A stretch of DNA of 63,876 nt. Origin: Actinomycetales bacterium (lineage in GTDB: Bacteria; Actinomycetota; Actinomycetes; Actinomycetales; JAHECE01). Every line of letters starts with the position of its first letter. Within the stretch, counting starts at the first letter, position 1. The position numbers and the translations under genes are program-made. The stretch covers positions 1-63,876 of the forward strand of contig JARKOU010000086.1 in NCBI GenBank assembly GCA_029975645.1, written 5' to 3'. This document shows positions 1 to 7,974 of the stretch, piece after piece. Below the pieces are notes generated by a model, which did not search any database, was not told where the DNA came from, and saw only the letters and a list, made by a program, of their open reading frames with translations.

Positions 1-62
1 TCGGGGCGTCGGCGGGAAGGTGGGGGTTCGGCGGGAGATGGGTGGGCTACGGTTTCCGGGGT

Positions 63-2543
63 CTAGATGAAGAACGTCCCGTTGGACTCGTTCGCGTCGC
101 CGAGCATCGTGGCCACGCCGCCGAACTCGACGCCGTCCACCAGGTCCGCCTCCTTGATCCCGAGCAGGTCCATGGTCATGGTGCAGGCAACGAGGCGGAC
201 GCCGGACGCCCGGGCGGAGCCGATGAGGTCGGCCAGGCTGGGGACGTTGTTGTCCTTCATGATCTTCTTCATCATCGCCGTGCCGCCGCCCAGCATGTTC
301 ATCTTGGACAGCTTCATCTGGTCGGGGCCGGCGGGCATCATCGCGCCGAAGAGGCGGTCGACGGCGGATTTGTCGCCCTTCGGGGCGTCCTCGCGGCGCA
401 GCGCGTTGAGACCCCAGAACGTGAAGAACATCGCGACTTCATCGCCCATGGCGACCGCGCCGTTGGCGATGATGAATGCGGCGAGCACCTTGTCCAGGTC
501 GCCGGAGAAGACGACGAAGGTCTTCTTCTCCTTCATCCAGGCCGCCGGGCCGGAGACGCCGGCCGGACCGCCCTTGCGGAAGAGCGCCGCGAAGCCCGGG
601 CCCTCGGGCTTGATCTCGAGGAGTTGATGCCCGTTCTTGGCCGCCCATGCGGGGGCGTCGAGCCGGAAGCCGGGGTCGGAGACGTGGGCGAGCACGTCGT
701 CGCCGGCGTTCAGGCCCTCGATCGTCTTCTGCAACTTCATGATCGGACCGGGGCAGGCCAGGCCGGTGCAGTCGAGGTCCACGAGCACGCCGGTGGCGGC
801 CGCCGGGCCGGCGGCGGGCGCCGCCGCCTCCGCGTAGGAGATCACCGGGAGCGTGGAGTCCACCTCGCTCGGCGCGACGTCGTGGAAGGCTCGGAACGTG
901 GTCATGCCGCCCGAGAGCGTTCGGACGTCGGAGAACCCCCGCTGGACCAGCACGCGGTACGCGAGGTAGGACCGGAAGCCGACGGCGCAGTACAGGCGGA
1001 TCGGCACGACCTTGTCCCAGGTCTCGCACGCGCGACGCAGGTCCTTGAGCGGGACGTTCTCGGCTCCGGGGAGGTGCCACATCGCGAACTCGTCCGGGCC
1101 GCGCACGTCGATGATCCGCGCCCCCTCGGTGGCCTCCGGGTAGTCCCGCGAGTACCAGAGCTTCAGGTCGCCGCGCAGCACGTTGGAGGCCATGAAGCCG
1201 GCCATGTTGACCGGGTCCTTCGCCGAGCCGAAGGGTGGGGCGTAGGCGAGTTCCAGGTGCTCGAGGTCGTAGACCGTGAGCCCGGCTCGGAGTGCGGTGG
1301 CGAGCACGTCGAGCCGCTTGTCCACGCCGTCGAACCCGGCGATCTGCGCGCCGAGGATCTTCCCGTCGTCGGGGGAGAAGAGCACCTTGACGTGCATCAT
1401 CGCGGTGCCGGGGTAGTAGCCGGCGTGGCCGTGCGGGTGGGTCTGGACCTTGAGGTGCGGGATCCCGGCGGCGATCAGCTGCTTCTCGGAGGCGCCGGTG
1501 CCGCCGGCAACCATGTCGAACACCTTGACGATGGACGTGCCCTGGGTCGAGGAGTAGACGGTGTCGCGACCGCACATGTTCTCCGCGGCCACGCGGCCCT
1601 GGCGGTTCGCCGGGCCGGCGAGCGGGATCAGCCAGGTGTCCGGGAGCACTGTGTGCTCCACCTCGACCGCATCGCCCGCGGCCCAGATGTTCGGGTCGGA
1701 GGTGCGCATGTGCGTGTCCACCGTGATGCCGCCGCGCGGGCCGAGTTCCAGACCCGCCTCCTTCGCCAGCGCCACGCTCGGGCGCACGCCGGCCGCGAGG
1801 ATCACCAGGTCCGTCTCGATGAACGTGTTGTTCTTGAGCTCCACCTGGGTGCGCCCGTTGGGCTTGCGCGAGAAGGCGGCTGCAGCGGTGTTGAGGTGCA
1901 GGACGATCCCGTGGGCGCGGAGGTAGTTCTCCATCGCCGTCGTCATCTCGCGGTCCAGCGGCGGCATGATCTGGTCCGCCATCTCGACGACCTCGACGCT
2001 GACGCCCCGCTCGTGGAGGTTCTCGGCCATCTCCAGGCCGATGTAGCCGGCGCCGATCACGACGGCGTGCCGGACGCCGCCCGTGCGGTCCTTGCCGCCG
2101 TCGCCGTCGACCTTCCTCTTGATGACGTCCATGTCCCCGATGCGGCGCAGTACGTGGATCGAGTCCAGGTCGATGCCGGGCAGCGGGGGACGCACGGGGT
2201 CGGCGCCGGGGGCGAGCGCCAGCTTGTCGTACGCCTCGTCGTACTCCTCGCCGGTGCGCACCACACGTACGCGCACGGTCCTGGCCGCGCGGTCGATCGC
2301 GACGGCTTCGACGCCGTTCCGGACGTCGATGTCGAGGGACTCCCGCAGACTCTCGGGGGTCTGGAGCATCAGCCGGCTGCGCTCCTTGATGGTCTCGCCG
2401 ATGTGATATGGCAGCCCGCAGTTCGCGAACGAGACGTGGTGCCCACGCTCGAACACGACGATCTCGGCGAACTCGTCCAGGCGGCGCGCCCGCGCCGCGA
2501 TGGACATCCCTGCTGCAACGCCGCCGACGACGACGATCTTCAT
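63..2543 (-). CDS. FAD-dependent CoA-disulfide reductase fused to rhodanese, TusA/SirA and DsrE-like domains (persulfide metabolism)
   Basis: Translation MKIVVVGGVAAGMSIAARARR...FANCGLPYHIGE; C-terminal rhodanese (IRLYCAVGFRSYLAYRVL), TusA (DLDCTGLACPGPIMKL) and DsrE-like region. ATG at 2543 chosen over the 972-aa ORF extension. Confidence 0.93.
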   Translation of the reverse strand: MKIVVVGGVAAGMSIAARARRLDEFAEIVVFERGHHVSFANCGLPYHIGETIKERSRLMLQTPESLRESLDIDVRNGVEAVAIDRAARTVRVRVVRTGEEYDEAYDKLALAPGADPVRPPLPGIDLDSIHVLRRIGDMDVIKRKVDGDGGKDRTGGVRHAVVIGAGYIGLEMAENLHERGVSVEVVEMADQIMPPLDREMTTAMENYLRAHGIVLHLNTAAAAFSRKPNGRTQVELKNNTFIETDLVILAAGVRPSVALAKEAGLELGPRGGITVDTHMRTSDPNIWAAGDAVEVEHTVLPDTWLIPLAGPANRQGRVAAENMCGRDTVYSSTQGTSIVKVFDMVAGGTGASEKQLIAAGIPHLKVQTHPHGHAGYYPGTAMMHVKVLFSPDDGKILGAQIAGFDGVDKRLDVLATALRAGLTVYDLEHLELAYAPPFGSAKDPVNMAGFMASNVLRGDLKLWYSRDYPEATEGARIIDVRGPDEFAMWHLPGAENVPLKDLRRACETWDKVVPIRLYCAVGFRSYLAYRVLVQRGFSDVRTLSGGMTTFRAFHDVAPSEVDSTLPVISYAEAAAPAAGPAAATGVLVDLDCTGLACPGPIMKLQKTIEGLNAGDDVLAHVSDPGFRLDAPAWAAKNGHQLLEIKPEGPGFAALFRKGGPAGVSGPAAWMKEKKTFVVFSGDLDKVLAAFIIANGAVAMGDEVAMFFTFWGLNALRREDAPKGDKSAVDRLFGAMMPAGPDQMKLSKMNMLGGGTAMMKKIMKDNNVPSLADLIGSARASGVRLVACTMTMDLLGIKEADLVDGVEFGGVATMLGDANESNGTFFI

Positions 2544-2620
2544 GGCGTCCCTCTTCCCGATCGGTGCCTTCCCGCTGACGCTACGCCGCAGGTAGCGGCC
2601 GGGTGAGGGACTTCGGACCG

Positions 2621-2636
2621 ATACCCCATGGGGTAT
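2621..2636. promoter_or_regulatory. 16-bp perfect palindrome ATACCCCATGGGGTAT, CsoR/CstR-family-like operator
   Basis: Read directly; lies about 78 bp upstream of the CDR fusion start and upstream of the divergent gene at 2731. Confidence 0.6.
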
Positions 2637-2730
2637 AGATGTGAGGTCGGTCACGCCGCCCGTACGCTCGTCCCGACGACGGGGGCACGACGCCGTCGCC
2701 GGACCCGCGCCCGTCACCGGAGGAGCCCCG

Positions 2731-3219
2731 ATGCCCGAACCCGACCCGCATCCGCCGTCGGCGCTCTGGACGTCGCGCGCGCTGGTCACGGCGCAGTTCG
2801 TACTCCTCATCGCGCTCGTGCTCGTTCCGCGCGGCGTCGGATGGCTCGCCCCGCTCTGGCTGCGAGTGATCGCCGGGGCGGCCGGCGTCGCCGGTGTGCT
2901 GATCATGCTGCTCGGGGGCACGGCGTTGGGGCGCGGGCTGACGGCCGCACCCTTGCCGAACGCACACGCGCAGCTGCGCACCGGCGGGCTCTACCGGTTC
3001 GTGCGGCACCCGATCTACAGCGGCCTCCTCCTGATGGCGGGGGCCATCGCGGTGGTGTCCGGGAGCGTGGCTCGGCTCGTGGTGTTCGCCGCCCTGGTCG
3101 GGTTGATCAACGTCAAGGCGCGGTGGGAGGAGCGGCAGCTCATGCGGCGCTTCCCCGGCTATGCGGCGTACGCCGCGCGCACGCCGAGGTTCGTGCCGGG
3201 CGGTCGGCCGGGGCGCTAG
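2731..3219 (+). CDS. Isoprenylcysteine carboxyl methyltransferase-like integral membrane methyltransferase
   Basis: Multiple TM segments; motif GGLYRFVRHPIYSGLLL...RWEERQLMRRFPGYAAYAART typical of the ICMT/PEMT family. Confidence 0.8.
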   Translation: MPEPDPHPPSALWTSRALVTAQFVLLIALVLVPRGVGWLAPLWLRVIAGAAGVAGVLIMLLGGTALGRGLTAAPLPNAHAQLRTGGLYRFVRHPIYSGLLLMAGAIAVVSGSVARLVVFAALVGLINVKARWEERQLMRRFPGYAAYAARTPRFVPGGRPGR

Positions 3220-3472
3220 CCCTGGGGGAGAGGGGCGACGACGGCGCCCCCGGCACGCGGTGAGCAGCGCGGCGACCGCGATGGCGGAGAGGGCGGCAGG
3301 CCACCGGGGGTGCATTCCGTGATCGCAACGACGTGGCCACGGCGCACGGCCGCCGCCGTCGGGGTGTCTCACGCCCGGCCTCCACCGGGGGGAGTTCCGG
3401 TCCCTCGCGCGACCGACCCGCGGGAGCCCGGGTCCCGCGCGCGACCGTCCGGCGGGAGAGGAGACTGGCGGG

Positions 3473-4165
3473 GTGGACGGCGGGCAGGGATCCGGCGGGC
3501 AGGGACCAGGCGACGCCCGTCGCGGCCGCGGTGCCGCGGCGACGGCAATCGTCCTGGGCATGATCCTGGCGTTCGTGGCCGGCGCAGGCCTGGCCTGGTG
3601 GTGGCAGTCGCGCGCGATCGACGACGTCCAGCACCGCCTCGAGTTCGCCGAGGCTCAGATCGAGCGGCTGGTCGCGGAGACGGCGACACCCGGGGAGTCG
3701 GCGATCACCCCGGAACCCTCTGTGCCGCCGACGCCGTCCGCGGCGGGGGAGGAGCCCCCGTCCGCGGAGCCGGTGGTCGAGACCCAGCCGGCCGTCGTCG
3801 TCGCCGTCGCCAGCGGCTCCGACGCCGGCGCGACGTGGCTCTCGGTCGACTACGTCCAGTTCCTCACCGGCCCCGAGGCCTCCGCCGCCGCGGCGGCCCA
3901 TGGCGACGAGGTGCCGCCGCCCAACGACTACTACATCGTCAACGACAACCCGCTGCTCCGGGAGTTCCCGATCGAGCCCGGAATCACGGTGCGTCCGGTG
4001 ATGCACACCGACGGCACGGTCACGCCCGAGGGCTATGACATGCCCCTCGACGACTGGCTCGCCGCCCTCGCCGGCCCGAGCGGGGACCTGATGCGCTCGA
4101 GCGTCTACTGGCTGACCATCACCGACGGCGTGATCACAGCCCTGGAGCAGCAGTACGTCCCGTAG
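3473..4165 (+). CDS. Hypothetical membrane-anchored protein
   Basis: N-terminal TM (AIVLGMILAFVAGAGLAWWW), coiled/linker region and globular C-terminus; GTG start. Confidence 0.75.
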   Translation: MDGGQGSGGQGPGDARRGRGAAATAIVLGMILAFVAGAGLAWWWQSRAIDDVQHRLEFAEAQIERLVAETATPGESAITPEPSVPPTPSAAGEEPPSAEPVVETQPAVVVAVASGSDAGATWLSVDYVQFLTGPEASAAAAAHGDEVPPPNDYYIVNDNPLLREFPIEPGITVRPVMHTDGTVTPEGYDMPLDDWLAALAGPSGDLMRSSVYWLTITDGVITALEQQYVP

Positions 4166-4186
4166 CGCGGGTCCATCCCGTCGAAT

Positions 4187-4212
4187 GCGCGCACCCCGCC
4201 CGGGGCGCGTAT
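4187..4212. terminator. Possible bidirectional terminator hairpin between convergent genes
   Basis: GCGCACCCCG-cc-CGGGGCGCG imperfect stem between stop codons at 4165 and 4221. Confidence 0.35.
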
Positions 4213-4220
4213 GCCGACGC

Positions 4221-5105
4221 CTACCCCGTCACCGCGTCGTAGATCCGCCGCGCGACCACGGGGTCGGCCAGGTACCCGGAGATCCCGTGGCGGTTGGGCG
4301 TGGGGTTGTGGACGTCCGTCTTGTTCTCGACGGGCGGCCGGACGTCGAAGCGTGGAGCGGCGAGCGGGTAGAGCGAGACGATGTCGGCGTCGTCCATGGC
4401 GTTGAACCAGGCCCCCACGCACCGGGGCCGGCTGATCGGCGCGAGGCTCTTCCGGATGACCGTGACGGCGAGCGGGGAGCCGAGGGTGACGAACAGGGGC
4501 ACCGTCCACCCGGCCGGGTCGCCGTCGCGGCGCAGCAGGTCGAAGGCCACCACCGTGCCGAGGGAGTGCGCCACCACCACGGTCTCCGCGCCCGGGTCGA
4601 CGGCGGCGCGCACGCCCGTCTCGATGGGGTCCCGGATGCCGGGGTTCTTGAGGTAGGCGTAGACGTCCTTGGTCGCGAGGGCCACGCTCGCCGCGCTCGC
4701 GCCGGGCACGTGGCTGTCGATGGCCGAGAGGATCGCCTGCACCCACGCCCAGTTCTGCGGTCCGCGCTCGAGGGCCTCCCGACCCGCGGCCGCCTGCACC
4801 TGCGCGTCGCTCACTCCGGTGGCAGCCTGCACCTCCGCCAGCACGGCCCGGACGAACTCCTGCTCGTCCTCGTCCGGCGTGCCCCGCACGATCACCTGGG
4901 CGACGTCGTCGCGCGCGTTCCCCGCGACGAGTTGCTCGAGCGTGTCGCCGTAGTAGGGGAAGCGGATGTCGGCGTCGGCGAGGGGCACCTCGAGCCCGGA
5001 GCGCTGCAGCCCCTCCGCCCAGGCGTCGACCCAGGACTTCTTGAGGGCCACGGCGTCCTTGCGCTGTTGCGCGCGGCCGTGGACGAACACCAGCTGGCGG
5101 GTCAT
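4221..5105 (-). CDS. Alpha/beta-hydrolase (lipase/esterase-like), partner of the caspase-like protein
   Basis: MTRQLVFVHGRAQQRKD...TVVVAHSLGTVVAFDLL (GHSLG-type nucleophile elbow)...LGSPLAV; ATG overlaps the upstream stop by 4 nt (ATGA at 5102-5105). Confidence 0.82.
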   Translation of the reverse strand: MTRQLVFVHGRAQQRKDAVALKKSWVDAWAEGLQRSGLEVPLADADIRFPYYGDTLEQLVAGNARDDVAQVIVRGTPDEDEQEFVRAVLAEVQAATGVSDAQVQAAAGREALERGPQNWAWVQAILSAIDSHVPGASAASVALATKDVYAYLKNPGIRDPIETGVRAAVDPGAETVVVAHSLGTVVAFDLLRRDGDPAGWTVPLFVTLGSPLAVTVIRKSLAPISRPRCVGAWFNAMDDADIVSLYPLAAPRFDVRPPVENKTDVHNPTPNRHGISGYLADPVVARRIYDAVTG

Positions 5106-6862
5106 CGGAACCTCCCGGAGTGGACGAGCGGGCGGAGCACGTCCGTGCCGAGCGGTGTGAACTGCGTCCACAGGGACGGCGCGACGTGGCGGTTCAGGTC
5201 GGCGATCTCCTCGTGCAGGGTCACTCGGAACGCCTGCAGGAACGCCCAGCCCTGGGCGAGGAGCGGAACCGCGGGGAGGACCTCGGGAGCCTCCGCGACC
5301 CGCCTGCCGTCGAGGCGTCGGCCGAGCAGCGCGATGTCGAAGAAGGTGAAGCCCAGGTCCGAACCGAGGTAGCCCTCCATCATGTGGATGAGGTTCGTGC
5401 GTCCGAGGTCGTGGTACGCGTAGGCGGCGTAGAGCGCGAGGGAGGGATCGACGCCCTTCGCGTACTGCATCCGGGCGGCGAGGGCGAGGGCATCCTCGCC
5501 CTCGAGCCGGAAGACGCCCAGGTCGGCCGCTGCCGAGATGACGTCCCGGAGCCCCAGCAGCGTCTCCCGGCGCTCGAGGTACATGTCCCAGCGCCAGGTG
5601 TGCTCCGACGGCTCGTACGCCAGGTCGGTGAACTCGCCCTCCTCGAACCGCAGCGCCCCGATGAACTCCGCGACCGCGGGGACGAGCACGCTGCTGCCGT
5701 CGTCGAGCACCAGCAGCACGCTGGTAGCCGGGGACTCGGGCGCGAATCGCACGGAGCTGCCGGCGCCGTCGGCCACCTCGGCGTGCCCGGTGCCCGAGAA
5801 GGCCTCGATCACCCGAGCCCCGTCGATCCGGAAGCCGCACCGCGTCTCGAAGGAGGTGCGCACGGGCCCGGAGCGGTCCCGCGTGAGGCCGCGCACCAGC
5901 GCGTCGACCTCGAGCGCGTCCGTCGCCGCCGGCACCGACGACGACGGCTCCCCGGGGCCCGTCGGCTGCACCTCGCGTAGCACGGCGCCCACCATCTCCT
6001 GCGAGATCGTCTGCAGGGTGGTCAGCGGCGGGGGAACATCCGGCGGCGGCGGCTCGGGTCCGCCTCCGGCGAGCACGGGCAGCCGGGCCAGCCAGGCGTC
6101 GTCGTCCGAGGTGATCCGCGCGTCCGGCACCTGGTTGACCCGGATCTGCAGGTTCGCGGCGGCGATCCGTCGCGTCATCTCGGCCTGCAGCCGCTTCTTG
6201 AGCGGACGGGGGCGCACCACCCGCGCGGACTCGCCGTCCACGGACGCGTCCTCGACCGTCTCGGCGAACGTGCCGCGCAAGCCGTCGAGGAGGGTGTCCG
6301 TGTAGACGGCGCGAAAGCCGGCCGCCGCGGCGTCGGGGTCGGGGATCTCGAACGAGGGCTTTCCGAGCGTGCAGGCGAAGAAGATGTCGACCGCGTCCTC
6401 GAGATCGCTGTCGATGTCGTTGGGGAAGAGGTCGCTGCCGGTGATGCCCTGCATCTGGATGCCCTGGGCGGCGGTTCGGCAGGCGTCCGAGACGAACACC
6501 ACGTGCGGGATCCCGGCCCGCCGGGCGAGCGCCGCGCTCCCCTCGACGTTCACCGATTCCTGGGCGTCTTCCGGGGCTTCGGAGAGCAACCAGTACTCGC
6601 CGCGTCGCAGGTTGACGCCGTGCCCCGCGAAGTAGACGAGCAACTGGCCGTAGACGGCCTTGTCCACGAGTCCCGCGATCGCCTTCTTGATGCGCTTCAC
6701 CTCGAGCGGGCCCGCCTCGTCCGTGAAGACGAGCACGTCGTCGCGCTCCAGGCCCTGATCCAGGGCCCACGCCTCCATGCGTCGGGCCCCGCGCGCGGCG
6801 TCGTGCAGTTGCGGCAGTCCGCCCGTCTTGTCGACGCCGATGAGTACCGCTGCTCGCCTCAC
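5102..6862 (-). CDS. Caspase-like (peptidase C14) domain protein with helical C-terminal region
   Basis: RRAAVLIGVDKTGGLPQLHDAARGA...LLVYFAGHGVN (catalytic His)...VVFVSDACRT (catalytic Cys). Confidence 0.87.
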   Translation of the reverse strand: MRRAAVLIGVDKTGGLPQLHDAARGARRMEAWALDQGLERDDVLVFTDEAGPLEVKRIKKAIAGLVDKAVYGQLLVYFAGHGVNLRRGEYWLLSEAPEDAQESVNVEGSAALARRAGIPHVVFVSDACRTAAQGIQMQGITGSDLFPNDIDSDLEDAVDIFFACTLGKPSFEIPDPDAAAAGFRAVYTDTLLDGLRGTFAETVEDASVDGESARVVRPRPLKKRLQAEMTRRIAAANLQIRVNQVPDARITSDDDAWLARLPVLAGGGPEPPPPDVPPPLTTLQTISQEMVGAVLREVQPTGPGEPSSSVPAATDALEVDALVRGLTRDRSGPVRTSFETRCGFRIDGARVIEAFSGTGHAEVADGAGSSVRFAPESPATSVLLVLDDGSSVLVPAVAEFIGALRFEEGEFTDLAYEPSEHTWRWDMYLERRETLLGLRDVISAAADLGVFRLEGEDALALAARMQYAKGVDPSLALYAAYAYHDLGRTNLIHMMEGYLGSDLGFTFFDIALLGRRLDGRRVAEAPEVLPAVPLLAQGWAFLQAFRVTLHEEIADLNRHVAPSLWTQFTPLGTDVLRPLVHSGRFR

Positions 6863-6938
6863 CCGTCTCTCCCCCCGAGAGCCCGACCGGGTCGTTTCCG
6901 GTATAGCACCCGGCGGTGTCGAGAGGGGGTCGAACCAC

Positions 6939-7973
6939 CTACCCGCCTGGTCGGAGCGAGTGGTGCTCCGGCGCCGAGGTCCAGGAGTGCAGCGTGTTGA
7001 TGTAGTTCGCGCGCTCGAACGCGCTCGGATCCGCCGACGACGCTCGGCTCGCGCTCCCGCGCAGTTGGTCGATCGAGGTGTACCCGTGGTCGTCGAGCCA
7101 CGTGCGCAGTTCCACCTCGACGTTGGCGAGGTGGGCCGTGCCGTAGCGCAGCAGGGCGGACGTCATCATCGCGACGTCGGCCCCCACCATGACCGCCTTG
7201 ACCACGTCCGCGCCCGTCGCGACCCCGGATGTGGCGGCGAGCGAGACACGGTTCCCGAGTTGCGGGCGCAGGATCGCGATCCACCGCATCGGCAGGCGCA
7301 GTTCCCACCGCTGGCTCAGCTCGAGGCGCGGCACCACCTCGAGCGTCTCGAGATCCAGGTCCGGGGTGTAGAAGCGGTTGAAGAGCACCAGCCCGTCCGC
7401 CCCGGCCGCCACGATCCGGGCGGCGACGTTCGCCGTCGCCGAGTAGAACGGGCTCAACTTCACCGCGAGGGGGATGTCCACTTCGGCGCGCACCGCGGCG
7501 ACGGTCTCGATGTCCGCCGCCTCGACGTCGGCCGCCGAGCGGGTGGGGTCCGCGGCCACGTGGTAGAGGTTCAGCTCCAGGGCGTCCGCCCCGGCGTCGA
7601 CCAGCCACCGCGCGTACCGCGCCCACGCGCCCGGGGCGCCGGCGTTGAGGCTGGCGATCACCGGGATCGAGGACTGCGTCTTGATCATCTCGAGGCGGTC
7701 GAGGTACCGGTTGCCGACGTCGGCGTACGTGGCGACGTGCGGGAAGTAGTCCTGGGCCTCGGCGAACACCTCGGAGCCCGTCTCCAGGGCCCGGGTGAGC
7801 TCCACCTCCTCGTGCAGGATCTCTTCCTCGAAGAGCGAGGGCAGCACCAGCGCGGACGCGCCGGCGTCCTCGACCCGGCGCGCGGTGTCCGGCTTCGCGT
7901 TGAGCGGGGACGCCGAGGCCACGATCGGCGAGCGCAGGCGCAGGCCAAGGTACGTGGTCGTCAGGTCGGCCAT
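6939..7973 (-). CDS. Dihydroorotate dehydrogenase-like flavoprotein
   Basis: MADLTTTYLGLRLRSPIVASASPLN...LELNLYHVAADP...GVATGADVVKAVMVGADVAMMTSALLRYG; adjacent to PFOR. Confidence 0.85.
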   Translation of the reverse strand: MADLTTTYLGLRLRSPIVASASPLNAKPDTARRVEDAGASALVLPSLFEEEILHEEVELTRALETGSEVFAEAQDYFPHVATYADVGNRYLDRLEMIKTQSSIPVIASLNAGAPGAWARYARWLVDAGADALELNLYHVAADPTRSAADVEAADIETVAAVRAEVDIPLAVKLSPFYSATANVAARIVAAGADGLVLFNRFYTPDLDLETLEVVPRLELSQRWELRLPMRWIAILRPQLGNRVSLAATSGVATGADVVKAVMVGADVAMMTSALLRYGTAHLANVEVELRTWLDDHGYTSIDQLRGSASRASSADPSAFERANYINTLHSWTSAPEHHSLRPGG

Positions 7974-7974
7974 C

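Noticed and set aside
42-2606. 854-aa plus-strand ORF antisense to the CDR fusion
   Set aside because: Arg/His/Val/Gly-rich shadow ORF typical of GC-rich antisense; opposite strand encodes clear conserved domains.
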